DNA of 64,000 nt, from assembly GCA_041691315.1 (NCBI GenBank), contig JBEPUW010000011.1, positions 1 to 64,000 on the forward strand. The letters are read 5' to 3'. Below the pieces are notes generated by a model. That model was not told the DNA's origin, did no database searches, and saw nothing but the letters and a program-made list of their open reading frames with translations. The translations under genes and the position numbers were made by a program. This DNA is from Poindextera sp041691315. Lineage in GTDB: Bacteria; Pseudomonadota; Alphaproteobacteria; Caulobacterales; Caulobacteraceae. This document shows, in pieces, positions 17,797-26,723 of the stretch (the first letter of the stretch is position 1; each line of letters begins with the position of its first letter).

Positions 17797-18768
17797 ATGG
17801 ACGCCATTCTGGTCGTGGGCGGGGCCGGTTATGTCGGGTCGCATGCCTGCAAGGCCCTGGCGCAGGCCGGGTACAAGCCCGTCACCCTGGACAATCTGCG
17901 AACCGGCCATGCCGACGCGGTGAAATGGGGGCCGCTGATCCAGGCGGACTTCGGCGATGGCGAGGCCGTGCGCGCCGCTGTGCGCGAGCACAAGATCACC
18001 GCGGCCATGCACTTCGGCGCGCTCAGCCTGGTGGCGGAATCGGTGGCCGAACCGGCGCGCTATTACGCCAACAATGTCTCGGGCACGCTGCGCCTGCTGG
18101 AGGCGCTGGGCGCCGAGGGCGTCGGGCGGATGGTGTTTTCCTCCAGCGCGGCGGTCTATGGCGAGGCATCCAGCGAGCCGATCCCTGAGGATGCGCCGCT
18201 CAATCCGATCAACCCCTATGGCGAGACCAAGCGGGTGATCGAAGGGGCGCTGCGCTTTATCGGCCAGGCCCAGGGGCTGGCCTGGTGCGCGCTGCGCTAT
18301 TTCAACGCCGCAGGCGCCGACGAAGCCGGCGAGATCGGCGAGCGGCATGAGCCGGAAACCCACCTGATTCCCAATGTGCTGCAGGCGGTGCGGGCCGGGC
18401 GGCCGGTGAAGCTGTTCGGCTCCGACTATCCGACGCCGGACGGCTCGGTGGTGCGCGACTATGTGCACGTCGCCGACCTGGCCGACGCCCATGTTGCGGC
18501 GCTGAAGTTCCTGGCCGAGGGCGGCGAGAGCCAGGCGATGAACCTCGGCAGCGGCGCCGGGCTCTCGGTGCTCGAGATCGTGGCGGCCGCCGAGCGGGTG
18601 CTCGGCCATCCGATCGCCGCGGAAATGGGCCCGCGGCGTCCCGGCGACCCGCCCTGCCTGGTCGCCGACCCGGCCCGCGCCAAACGCCTGCTGCATTGGA
18701 CGCCAGGCCGCTCCGACGTCGACAACCTGATCGCTACGACGGCGGCGTTCGAGGCCGGCCGGTCTTGA
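17797..18768 (+). CDS. galE: UDP-glucose 4-epimerase
   Basis: Extended short-chain dehydrogenase that interconverts UDP-glucose and UDP-galactose using bound NAD. The ATG at 17797 gives 323 residues starting MDAILVVGGAGYVGSHACKAL (GxxGxxG NAD motif). Other marks are the FGALSLVAESVAEPARYYANNVSGT segment, catalytic SSSAAVYG, and the YxxxK pair in NPYGETK, followed by LRYFNAAGAD. An in-frame upstream ATG (17716) is unlikely. It probably feeds envelope polysaccharide synthesis, together with the divergent aminotransferase. Confidence 0.95.
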   Translation: MDAILVVGGAGYVGSHACKALAQAGYKPVTLDNLRTGHADAVKWGPLIQADFGDGEAVRAAVREHKITAAMHFGALSLVAESVAEPARYYANNVSGTLRLLEALGAEGVGRMVFSSSAAVYGEASSEPIPEDAPLNPINPYGETKRVIEGALRFIGQAQGLAWCALRYFNAAGADEAGEIGERHEPETHLIPNVLQAVRAGRPVKLFGSDYPTPDGSVVRDYVHVADLADAHVAALKFLAEGGESQAMNLGSGAGLSVLEIVAAAERVLGHPIAAEMGPRRPGDPPCLVADPARAKRLLHWTPGRSDVDNLIATTAAFEAGRS

Positions 18769-18826
18769 ACCGAATTCCGCAGCGTTAAGGTCCGACTAAG
18801 GCGGCGGGGCCGATAGTCGCCGCCTC

Positions 18827-20062
18827 ATGTCCGCCGCCAACGCCCCCAGCCTGGCCGCCGGCGCCGCGCAGCGGCCGTCGGACGACCGCATCGACCGGAT
18901 CGCCTCGGTCAGCGCGCGCGAGACGCTGGACCGCATCCGCGCCTCGGGCGTGCTGACCACCGGCGCGGTCAACCTGATCGGGCTGGACGCCATCCGCCGC
19001 CAACTGGGTGATCGCTGGGCCGCCAAAAAGGGCCGCGTCTGGGAGCATGTCGAGCAGGAGTTCCAGCGCAAGCTCGGCCCCGCCGACCTGGCGGTGCGCA
19101 TCGACGACATCAACTATCTGGTCGCCGCGCCCAGCGCCCCGGGCTTCGCCGCCCAGGCGCTGTGCCTGACCATCCTGCAGGATGTGCTGAAATTCTTCCT
19201 GGGCGAGATCAAGACCGGCGACATCGCCGTGCGCGTGGTCACCGACCTGGTCGACGGGACCATCGTCTCGGCGCCGGCCGACCTCGGCCGCCTGGCCCGC
19301 GCCCGCACCGCCATGAAGGCGGCGGCGACCGGCGGGGCCGAGGACCTCAGCGAACAGCAGTCGCCGCCCTGGCGGCCGCCGCTGGCCGGCCGCACCAGCG
19401 TGGTCGAGCTCGCGCTGCCGAAGCAGGAACCGTTCGACATCCGGCTGACGGTCGAGCCGGTGTGGAACCTGAGACGCGGCCTGATCATGTCCTTCCTGAT
19501 TGGTCGCTCGGGCGTGCCGCTGGGCGCCAACGCCGCCGAACTGGAGGCCATCGACGTGGCCACCTTCGCCTACGCCGCCACCCTGCTGGAAGAGTCCGCC
19601 GACTATGGCGGGCCGCTGACCCTGCACGTGCCGGTGAGCTTTTCCTCGCTGGCGGTGCAGCACACGCGCCTGCGGCTGTTGAAGATGACCGAGTCGGTGC
19701 GCGAGGCGATGCGCGCCTGCATGCTGCTCGAGATCTGCGGCCTGGATGCCGGTGTGCCGCCCAGCCGGCTGGTCGAGGTGGTCGGCCTGGTGCGCTCGCT
19801 TTGCACCGGCGTGGTCGGCCGCGTGCGTCCGAGCCGCCCGGCGCTGGCCGCCGTCAAGGCCTGCGGCCTGCGCGGCGTCTCCGTCGAGGCCGCATGGCTG
19901 GGCCTCAGCGCCGGCGACGCCCCGGCGCGCCTGAAAGCCTTCGCCATCGCCGCCCAGACGGTCAGCCCCAACCTGATCGTCCACGGCCTGCCGACCCCGA
20001 CGGCGGTGGACGACGCGGCGATCGCCGGCTTCACTCACGCCAGCGTGGCGTCGGCCATTTAG
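18827..20062 (+). CDS. Degenerate GGDEF/EAL-like protein of unknown function
   Basis: A cytoplasmic protein of 411 residues with no signal peptide or membrane helix. I read it as a decayed GGDEF-EAL pair. Residues 29-100 follow a GGDEF domain layout, but the signature position reads RIDDINYLVA (91-100). Residues about 204-411 follow EAL layout (RLTVEPVWNLRRGLIMSFLI where the EAL motif would be, VPVSFSSLAV for the NxS strand, CMLLEI for the LEITE strand) with the metal ligands lost. It would then be non-catalytic, perhaps a regulator or scaffold. A hairpin, GGCGGCG/CGCCGCC (18800-18824), abuts the ATG. The assignment is inference from strand patterns. Confidence 0.6.
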   Translation: MSAANAPSLAAGAAQRPSDDRIDRIASVSARETLDRIRASGVLTTGAVNLIGLDAIRRQLGDRWAAKKGRVWEHVEQEFQRKLGPADLAVRIDDINYLVAAPSAPGFAAQALCLTILQDVLKFFLGEIKTGDIAVRVVTDLVDGTIVSAPADLGRLARARTAMKAAATGGAEDLSEQQSPPWRPPLAGRTSVVELALPKQEPFDIRLTVEPVWNLRRGLIMSFLIGRSGVPLGANAAELEAIDVATFAYAATLLEESADYGGPLTLHVPVSFSSLAVQHTRLRLLKMTESVREAMRACMLLEICGLDAGVPPSRLVEVVGLVRSLCTGVVGRVRPSRPALAAVKACGLRGVSVEAAWLGLSAGDAPARLKAFAIAAQTVSPNLIVHGLPTPTAVDDAAIAGFTHASVASAI

Positions 20063-20066
20063 TTAA

Positions 20067-20214
20067 CCGTCATCCCCGCTGGAGCCGTGCAGCGGCGGAA
20101 TCCGGGGGATCCATGAACGTCGCCATTGGCCGGTGATCAGCAGCGGCTGAACCACGCCATGAACTCACCATCGCCCGTGTTCGTGGGTGGCCCGAACAAG
20201 TCGAGCCATGACGG
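20067..20214 (+). repeat. Intergenic multi-arm repeat, copy A
   Basis: Bounded by CCGTCAT and ATGACGG, which pair with each other. The left part is a C-rich/G-rich hairpin (CCCCGCTGGAG to CCGGGGGATCC); the right part is GGCCCGAACAAGTCGAGCC. CCATGAAC near the left arm recurs in inverted form on the right as GTTCGTGG (GTTCATGG in the other copies). Sister copies lie at 32509, 59289 and 62289 (inverted). It fills the gap between the degenerate EAL-like gene and the ABC ATPase gene. Confidence 0.85.
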
Positions 20215-20307
20215 GTCGGGTTGGTGTTCGCGCGGCCAACCAATTGGCGCTAGGACTCAGCCGGGCTAGAAGGGCCGACCATCGCCTCTTCGTTCAGGAC
20301 GCCCGAT

Positions 20308-22128
20308 TTGCCCGCATCCGGTGACAACACGCCCGTCCTCGCCATCGACAAGCTGCGTATCGATTTCCAGACCCACGACGGCCTGGTCGAGGCCGTGCGG
20401 GGCGTCAGCCTCCGGGTGGCGCGCGGCGAGTGCCTGGGCGTGGTCGGCGAGAGCGGCTCGGGCAAGAGCCAGACCTTCATGGCCGCCATGGGTCTGCTGG
20501 CCCAGAACGGCAGGGCGACCGGCTCGATCCGGCTGCACGGCCAGGAGCTGCTGGGCCTGAAGCGCGGGGCGTTGAACAAGCTGCGCGGCTCGAAGATGAC
20601 CATGATCTTCCAGGACCCGCTGACCGCGCTGACCCCGCACGTCACCATCGGCGAGCAGATCGCCGAGCCGCTGCGCGCGCATCTGGGCCTCAGCCACGAC
20701 AAGGCTATTGCCGAGGCCAGGCGCTGGCTCGACCACGTGCGCATTCCCGAGGCCGCGCGGCGGCTGAAGCAGTATCCGCACGAACTCTCCGGCGGCATGC
20801 GCCAGCGGGTGATGATCGCCGCGGCCATGGCCTGCGGACCGGAATTACTGATCGCCGACGAGCCGACCACGGCGCTGGACGTGACGGTGCAGGCGGAAAT
20901 CCTCGACCTGATGGCCGAGCTGAAGACCGAGACCCACACCGCCATGGTGCTGATCACCCACGACATGGGGGTGATCGCGCGGCTGGCCGACCGGGTCGCG
21001 GTGATGAAGGACGGCCTCTATGTCGAAGAGGGCGAGGCCGAGCGGGTCTTCGCGACGCCGGAGAGCGACTATACCCGCGCGCTGCTGGCCGCCATCCCGC
21101 GCCTGGACCGCGACGACCGCGGCGGGCGGCCCATGCCCGATCCGGTCGCGCCCGATGCGGAAATCGTCGTCGAGGCGCACGACGTGAAGGTCTGGTTTCC
21201 GGTTCGCCAGGGGCTGTTCACCGAGACCAAGCGGCTGCGCGCCGTCGACGGGGTCAGCTTCCAGCTGCGCCAGGGCGAGACCCTGGGCGTGGTCGGCGAA
21301 AGCGGCTCGGGCAAGTCGACCCTGGCGCGGGCGGTGCTGAACCTCATTCCGCCGACCACCGGCGCGGTCACCCTCATCGGCCGCGACATCACCCATGCCG
21401 ACCAGAAGGCCATGCGCGCGGCGCGCCAGGACCTGCAGATCGTCTTCCAGGACCCCCTGGCCAGCCTCGATCCGCGCATGACCGTCGGCGATTCCATCGC
21501 CGAGCCGTTGCGCGCCTTTCGCCCCTCCATGACCCGGGCCGAGCGCGAGGTCGCGGTGCGCGCCATGCTGGACCAGGTCGAGCTCGACCAGGGTCTGATC
21601 AACCGCTATCCGCATGAGCTCAGCGGCGGCCAGAACCAGCGGGTCGGCGTCGGCCGCGCCATGATCCTCAATCCTCGCCTGGTGATCTGCGACGAGGCGG
21701 TGTCGGCGCTCGACGTATCCATCCGCGCCCAGATCATCGACCTGCTGATCGGGCTGCAGAAGCGGCTGGGCATGGCCATGCTGTTCATCAGCCACGACCT
21801 GGCGGTGGTGCGCGAGATCAGCCACCGGGTGATGGTGCTCTATATGGGCCGGGTGATGGAGCAGGCCTCACGCGAGCAGATCTATGCCCACCCCAGGCAT
21901 CCCTATACCCGTGGCCTGCTCTCGGCGGTGCCGATTCCCGATCCGGTTCGCGAACGCTCGCGGCCGCGGGTGCGGCTGGTCGGTGAGGCGCCCAGCCCGC
22001 TCGATCCGCTGACCGCGCTGCGCTTTATGCCGTCGAAACTGCCGGTCGACCCGCTGTCGGGCATCTATATTCCGCGGCTGGAGGAGATCGAGCCCGGCCA
22101 TCTGGTGGCGGAGTTCGACGCGGAATGA
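20308..22128 (+). CDS. Fused ABC transporter ATPase with two nucleotide-binding domains (YejF/DppDF-like)
   Basis: A 606-residue protein that joins two oligopeptide-type ABC ATPases. Domain 1 (about 10-265) has Walker A GESGSGKSQ, LSGGMRQRV and IADEPTTALD. Domain 2 (about 285-545) has GESGSGKST, LSGGQNQRV and ICDEAVSALD, where Q and E replace more usual residues but catalysis remains plausible. A C-terminal oligopeptide/dipeptide extension (HPYTRGLLSAVP) follows. YejF-type proteins power uptake of peptides or microcin C. No permease or binding protein lies nearby. The start is TTG at 20308 after AGGAC; the start is moderately certain. Confidence 0.88.
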   Translation: MPASGDNTPVLAIDKLRIDFQTHDGLVEAVRGVSLRVARGECLGVVGESGSGKSQTFMAAMGLLAQNGRATGSIRLHGQELLGLKRGALNKLRGSKMTMIFQDPLTALTPHVTIGEQIAEPLRAHLGLSHDKAIAEARRWLDHVRIPEAARRLKQYPHELSGGMRQRVMIAAAMACGPELLIADEPTTALDVTVQAEILDLMAELKTETHTAMVLITHDMGVIARLADRVAVMKDGLYVEEGEAERVFATPESDYTRALLAAIPRLDRDDRGGRPMPDPVAPDAEIVVEAHDVKVWFPVRQGLFTETKRLRAVDGVSFQLRQGETLGVVGESGSGKSTLARAVLNLIPPTTGAVTLIGRDITHADQKAMRAARQDLQIVFQDPLASLDPRMTVGDSIAEPLRAFRPSMTRAEREVAVRAMLDQVELDQGLINRYPHELSGGQNQRVGVGRAMILNPRLVICDEAVSALDVSIRAQIIDLLIGLQKRLGMAMLFISHDLAVVREISHRVMVLYMGRVMEQASREQIYAHPRHPYTRGLLSAVPIPDPVRERSRPRVRLVGEAPSPLDPLTALRFMPSKLPVDPLSGIYIPRLEEIEPGHLVAEFDAE

Positions 22129-23087
22129 CGGCGGCTGCCCATCCGCCGCTCGGTGTGGCCGAGACGGCGCTGATGACCCGCCGGATCACCCGGCTGTCGG
22201 TGGCCGTGGCCCTGACGCTGACCGTGGTCAAGGCGCTGGTCTGGCACGCCTCGGGCTCGGTCGCGTTGCTGGCCTCGCTGGCGGACTCGGGCCTGGACGT
22301 GCTGGCTGCCCTGGTCACCTATTTCGCGGTCCGCTACGCCGCCAGCCCGCCGGACTCCGAACACCGATTCGGCCACGGCAAGGCCGAGGCCTTCGCCAGC
22401 CTGACCCAGGCCGGCCTGGTCTTCGCCACCGCGGCGCTGGTGGCCGAAGAGGCGATCGTGCGGCTGCTGCACCCGCAGCCGGTCAAGGCCGAGCTCTGGG
22501 GCATGGCGGTGATGGGGCTGTCGCTGGTGATGACCGCGGGCCTGGTTTTCGCCCAGTCGCAGGTGCTTCGCCGCACCCGATCGGTGGCCGTGCAAGGCGA
22601 CCGCGCCCACTACGTCGTCGACTTCGGCTCCAATCTGGTCGCCCTGGCCGGCATCGGAGCCGCGGCCCTGCTCGGCGGCCCCGCGCCGGACGCCATCGCC
22701 GGCTTGCTGGTCACCGCCTGGCTGGTCTGGGGGGCCATCGGCGTCTTTCGCCAGGCCTCATTCGAACTGATGGACCACGAGTTGCCTGACGACTCGCGGG
22801 CGAGGATCGCCGAGTTGATGAAGAAAGACCCGCGGGTCCGGGACGTGCATTCGATGCGCACCCGCGCCTCCGGCCCCTATATCCACATCCAGATGCACGC
22901 CGAGCTCGACCCCTCGCTCAGCCTGGTCGAGGCGCACCAGGTGATGGTGGCGGCCGAGCGCCGGGTGCTGGAAGCCTATCCTACCGCCGACATCATCGTG
23001 CATCCCGATCCGCGCGGTGCGGCCGAGCCGCACGGCGGATCCTTCCCCGAAGTGCACGACCCTGCCGCAAAATCGCCGGCTCGGTAA
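22125..23087 (+). CDS. Cation diffusion facilitator family metal exporter (FieF-like)
   Basis: A proton-coupled efflux pump for Fe2+, Zn2+ or related divalent metals. At 320 residues it has six predicted membrane helices, with metal ligands in LLASLADSGLDVLAAL (D..D) and RAHYVVDFGSN (H..D), the HRFGHGKAE loop, and a cytoplasmic C-terminal dimerisation domain (VRDVHSMRTRASGPYIHIQMHAELD). The ATG overlaps the stop of the ABC ATPase gene by 4 bases (ATGA), so the two are coupled. Confidence 0.92.
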   Translation: MTAAAHPPLGVAETALMTRRITRLSVAVALTLTVVKALVWHASGSVALLASLADSGLDVLAALVTYFAVRYAASPPDSEHRFGHGKAEAFASLTQAGLVFATAALVAEEAIVRLLHPQPVKAELWGMAVMGLSLVMTAGLVFAQSQVLRRTRSVAVQGDRAHYVVDFGSNLVALAGIGAAALLGGPAPDAIAGLLVTAWLVWGAIGVFRQASFELMDHELPDDSRARIAELMKKDPRVRDVHSMRTRASGPYIHIQMHAELDPSLSLVEAHQVMVAAERRVLEAYPTADIIVHPDPRGAAEPHGGSFPEVHDPAAKSPAR

Positions 23088-23125
23088 ACGAGACCTTAAG
23101 GCGCACGCGCTAGCTGAACCGAGCC

Positions 23126-23812
23126 ATGACCGTCGAACGCACCGTGCATCACTTTCCGCTCGACCCGGCCTCGCGCCAGGTGCGGCTGGCGCTTGGTGAA
23201 AAGCGGCTGGCCTTCAACGAAGTGCAGGAACGCTACTGGGAGCGGCGCAGCGATTTCCAGACGCTGAACCCCTCCGGCCTGACCCCGGTGCTGGTCGAGG
23301 TGCGCGATGGCGCCAAGATCATCATCTGCGAGAGCCGCGCCATTCTCGAACACATCGAGGAGAACGAGCCCGAGCCTGGCCTGATGGGCCGCGATCCGGC
23401 CGAACGCGCCGAGACGCGGCGGCTGCTGCAGTGGTTCGATCGCAAGTTCGACAACGAAGTCAACGGCTTGCTCTTGCACGAGAAGATGGAAAAGCGCCTG
23501 CTGGGCAGGGGCTCGCCCGACCACGCCAATCTGCGCGCCGGACGCGATGCGCTGAAAACCCACCTCACCTATGTCGAGAACCTGCTGGAGGATCGTGACT
23601 GGCTGAACGGCCGGCGCCTCAGCCTGGCCGACTTCGCCGCCGCCGCGCACCTGTCGGTGATCGACTATTTCGGCGATATTCCCTGGGGCGAGTTCCGCGG
23701 AGTGCGCACCTGGTACATGAAGCTGAAATCCCGTCCCTGCTTCCGGCCGCTGCTCACCGACCGCTGGCCCGGCCTGATGCCGGCGCCGCACTATGACGAC
23801 CTCGACTTCTGA
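23126..23812 (+). CDS. fzlA: FzlA-like glutathione S-transferase family protein (cell division)
   Basis: A 228-residue GST fold protein. It has an N-terminal thioredoxin-like domain (HHFPLDPASRQVRLALGEK to ESRAILEHIEE) and an alpha-helical C-terminal domain (LLQWFDRKFDNEVNGLLLHEKMEKRLL), ending HYDDLDF. This pattern matches my recollection of Caulobacter FzlA, an FtsZ-binding protein that bends filaments and is needed for constriction; FzlA does not behave as a classical glutathione enzyme. The recollection was not checked by search. queG starts 20 bases before its end in another frame. Confidence 0.72.
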   Translation: MTVERTVHHFPLDPASRQVRLALGEKRLAFNEVQERYWERRSDFQTLNPSGLTPVLVEVRDGAKIIICESRAILEHIEENEPEPGLMGRDPAERAETRRLLQWFDRKFDNEVNGLLLHEKMEKRLLGRGSPDHANLRAGRDALKTHLTYVENLLEDRDWLNGRRLSLADFAAAAHLSVIDYFGDIPWGEFRGVRTWYMKLKSRPCFRPLLTDRWPGLMPAPHYDDLDF

Positions 23813-24866
23813 GCCCATCGAGGCGCGGCTCCGTGCGAAGGCCAGGGAGATCGGCTTCGACGCCTGCGGCCTGACCGGCGTCGAGGCGCCATGGCCGGCG
23901 GCCGCGCGGCTGCAGGAGTTCGTCGCTCTGGAGCGTCACGGCGAGATGGACTGGATGGCGACAACCGCCCAGCGCCGCACCCACCCGCGCGCCATGTGGC
24001 CGGACGCCCGCTCGGCCATCGTGCTGGGCGTCAACTATGGGCCGGACGTCGACCCGCTGGCGGCGCTGGAACGCCGCGACCGGGGCGCCATCTCGGTCTA
24101 TGCCCAGGGCGACGACTATCACGACCTGATCAAGGCCAGGCTGAAGGCGCTGGCGCGCTGGCTGGCGGCCGAGGCGACCTGCCAGGTCAAGGTCTTCGTC
24201 GACACCGCGCCTTTGATGGAAAAGCCGCTGGCCGGCGCGACCGGCCTAGGCTGGCAGGGCAAGCACACCAACCTGGTCTCGCGCGACTTTGGCTCCTGGC
24301 TCTTCCTGGGCGTGGTGCTGACCGACCTCGTGCTGGTCCCCGACGCGGCCGAGACCGACCACTGCGGCCAGTGCCGCGCCTGCCTGGACATCTGCCCGAC
24401 GGCGGCCTTTCCGGCGCCCTACCAGCTCGACGCCCGCCGCTGCATCTCCTACCTGACCATCGAGCATGCCGGGCCGATCCCGGAGGAATTCCGCGGGAGC
24501 CTCGGCAACCGCATCTACGGCTGCGATGACTGCCTGGCCGTCTGCCCCTGGAACAAGTTCGCCCAGGCCGCGCGCGAGGCGAAGCTGGCGGCGCGCGAGG
24601 CGCTGGTCAGCCCGCCATTGGCCTGGCTGGCGGCGCTCGACGACGCCGCCTTCCGCGCCCTGTTCTCGAAAAGCCCGATCAAGCGCATCGGCCGCGACCG
24701 CTTCGTGCGCAATGTGCTCTACGCCATCGGCAATTCCGGCGATCCGGCCCTGGCTTACGCGGCGCGGGCTCGGCTCGACGACTTTTCCGAGGTCGTGCGT
24801 GACGCCGCCGCCTGGGCGCTGGGCCGCCTTACGCCTCGACCAGAGCCTCCAGGAGCCGCGCCATGA
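23793..24866 (+). CDS. queG: Epoxyqueuosine reductase
   Basis: Cobalamin- and 4Fe-4S-dependent enzyme that performs the last step of queuosine tRNA modification, epoxyqueuosine to queuosine. At 357 residues it has REIGFDACGLTGVEAPWPAAARL at the start, the B12-domain motif VDTAPLMEKPLAGATGLGWQGKHTN, a first ferredoxin cluster CGQCRACLDICP (from residue 191) and a second in CDDCLAVCPWN (from 244), then a C-terminal HEAT-like tail. The start overlaps the fzlA-like gene by 20 bases. The 3' end overlaps argE tail to tail by 38 bases. Confidence 0.96.
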   Translation: MTTSTSEPIEARLRAKAREIGFDACGLTGVEAPWPAAARLQEFVALERHGEMDWMATTAQRRTHPRAMWPDARSAIVLGVNYGPDVDPLAALERRDRGAISVYAQGDDYHDLIKARLKALARWLAAEATCQVKVFVDTAPLMEKPLAGATGLGWQGKHTNLVSRDFGSWLFLGVVLTDLVLVPDAAETDHCGQCRACLDICPTAAFPAPYQLDARRCISYLTIEHAGPIPEEFRGSLGNRIYGCDDCLAVCPWNKFAQAAREAKLAAREALVSPPLAWLAALDDAAFRALFSKSPIKRIGRDRFVRNVLYAIGNSGDPALAYAARARLDDFSEVVRDAAAWALGRLTPRPEPPGAAP

Positions 24867-26004
24867 AGGCCGCGCCGCGCTCCATCTGAGCGACTTCGAC
24901 ATATTCGTCCGGCTGGTGCGCCTGATCGATCGAGCCGGGTCCGCAGATCACCACCGAATAGCCGGCCTGCTGGAACTGGCCGGCCTCCGCCGCATAGGAA
25001 ACCGCCCTTGCCGGTCCGTTATCGCCGGCCAGGCGCCGCGCGAAGGCCTCCGCCGCGCCACTGGGCTCAGGCGCTAGCGCCGGCACGTTCGAGCGCTGCT
25101 CGACCGTCACGCCGGCGTCCGGAAAGCGCGACTTCAACTCGGCGTCCAGGGCTTCGGCCTCGGCGAGAAAATCGGCAACGATCGCCCGGGGCTCCAGGCC
25201 CGGTGGCGTGCGCAGGTCGAAGCCGAAGACGCATTTGCGCGCCAATATGTTCAGCGCCGTGCCGCCGTTGATCACGCCGATGGTCAGGCTGGCGCCCTTG
25301 GGCAGGAAGGGCGAGGCGGCGTCGGCATCCCGCTCCAGCCGCTCGGCGAGGGCCACCAGCGAGGCCATCAGCCGGATCGCCGCCATGTTGGCCGAGACGC
25401 CCAGATGGGTCAGGCTGGAATGGGCCTCGTGACCCAGCACCGTCACCTTGAACGAGACGATGCCCTTGTGGCCGGAGACCGCCTCCATATTGGTCGGCTC
25501 GCCGATGATGACGGCGGCTGGGCGGGGCAGGCTGGCGGTGATCTCCCGGATCAGGTCCGGCGCGCCCAGGCAGCCGATCTCCTCATCATAGGAGAAGGCC
25601 AGGTGCACCGGCTTGCTCAGCCGCGCGGCGACGAAGTCCGGCGCCGCCGCCAGGGCGAGCGCTAGGAACCCCTTCATGTCGCAGGTCCCGCGCCCATAGA
25701 GCCGGTTCTCGCGCCGCTGCAGGGTGAAGGGGTCGGAGGTCCAGGCCTGGCCGTCCACCGGCACCACGTCGGTGTGGCCGGATAGCACGACGCCGCCTTC
25801 CGCCTCGGGTCCGATCGAGGCCAGCAGATTGGCCTTGGAGCCGTCGGCGTTGGCGACCCGCCGCGACGCCACGCCCAGGTCGCCGAGCAGCGATTCCACA
25901 TGGGCGATGAGGTCGAGATTGGAGTCGCGCGAGGTGGTGTCGAAGGCGATCAGCCGGCCGAGTTCGTCGACGGCGCGGTCGGCGAGGTTTTGCGGATCGA
26001 TCAT
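24829..26004 (-). CDS. argE: Acetylornithine deacetylase (M20 metallopeptidase family)
   Basis: Zn-dependent deacetylase that releases ornithine from N-acetylornithine in arginine synthesis. At 391 residues it has LGRLIAFDTTSRDSN at the N-terminus, the metal motif LSGHTDVVPVDG, GRGTCDMKGFLA, and the catalytic and metal acidic residues in FSYDEEIGCLGA, then the lid domain (HEAHSSLTHLGVSANMAA). The assignment to ArgE rather than another M20 amidase rests on overall similarity. It overlaps queG at the 3' end. Confidence 0.88.
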   Translation of the reverse strand: MIDPQNLADRAVDELGRLIAFDTTSRDSNLDLIAHVESLLGDLGVASRRVANADGSKANLLASIGPEAEGGVVLSGHTDVVPVDGQAWTSDPFTLQRRENRLYGRGTCDMKGFLALALAAAPDFVAARLSKPVHLAFSYDEEIGCLGAPDLIREITASLPRPAAVIIGEPTNMEAVSGHKGIVSFKVTVLGHEAHSSLTHLGVSANMAAIRLMASLVALAERLERDADAASPFLPKGASLTIGVINGGTALNILARKCVFGFDLRTPPGLEPRAIVADFLAEAEALDAELKSRFPDAGVTVEQRSNVPALAPEPSGAAEAFARRLAGDNGPARAVSYAAEAGQFQQAGYSVVICGPGSIDQAHQPDEYVEVAQMERGAAFMARLLEALVEA

Positions 26005-26072
26005 GCGTCAGACTAGCGTTCTCGCGCGTTCACCCCAAGCCCCGCCGCCCGATCGACCTTCCGGAATAGCCA

Positions 26073-26723
26073 ATGATCACCCTCTACACCTGGACCACGC
26101 CGAACGGCCGTAAGGCCTCCATCATGCTGGAGGAGGCCGGCCTGGCCTACGAGGTCAAGGCGGTCAATATCGGCAAGGACGAACAGTTCGAGGACGGATT
26201 CCTCGCCGTCTCGCCCAACAACAAGATCCCCGGCATCGTCGACCACGGGGCCGAGGGCGGACCGCTGGCCGTGTTCGAGAGCGGCGCCATCCTGACCTAT
26301 CTCGCGGAGAAAACCGGCAAGTTCTTGGCCCCGTCCGGCCATGCTCGCTACAAGGCGCTGGAGTGGACCTACTGGCAGGTCGGCGGCATCGGCCCGATGC
26401 TGGGCCAGCTGGGCTTTTTCGCCATGCGCTCGAAGGAGAAGTCGCCCGAAGCCATCGAACGCTTCACCACCGAGTCGGCCCGGCTGTTCGGGGTGATGGA
26501 AAAGCGCCTGAGGCACGTCCCCTATCTGGCCGGCGAGGACTATTCGATCGCCGACATCGCCTGTTACGGTTGGACCCTCGCCGCCTCCACCATGCTTAAA
26601 CGCGCCGCGCCGGGCGCCTGGGGCGACAACCCCGCGATCGAAGCTTGGTTGAAGGTGGTTGCCGACCGCCCGGCCGTTCAGCGCGGCATGGCCGTGCCCA
26701 AGGTGGAACAGCCAGCCGCCTAA
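26073..26723 (+). CDS. Nu-class glutathione transferase, YfcG/YghU-like disulfide reductase
   Basis: A 216-residue GST. Residues 1-85 form the thioredoxin domain, beginning MITLYTWTTPNGRKASIMLEEAGL. The TPNGxK motif, the cis-Pro in SPNNKIPGIVD and ESGAILTYLAEKTG match YfcG-type nu-class proteins, which act as glutathione-dependent disulfide-bond reductases. The helical domain contains YLAGEDYSIADIACYGW. The 3' end overlaps the convergent universal stress gene by 4 bases. Confidence 0.9.
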   Translation: MITLYTWTTPNGRKASIMLEEAGLAYEVKAVNIGKDEQFEDGFLAVSPNNKIPGIVDHGAEGGPLAVFESGAILTYLAEKTGKFLAPSGHARYKALEWTYWQVGGIGPMLGQLGFFAMRSKEKSPEAIERFTTESARLFGVMEKRLRHVPYLAGEDYSIADIACYGWTLAASTMLKRAAPGAWGDNPAIEAWLKVVADRPAVQRGMAVPKVEQPAA

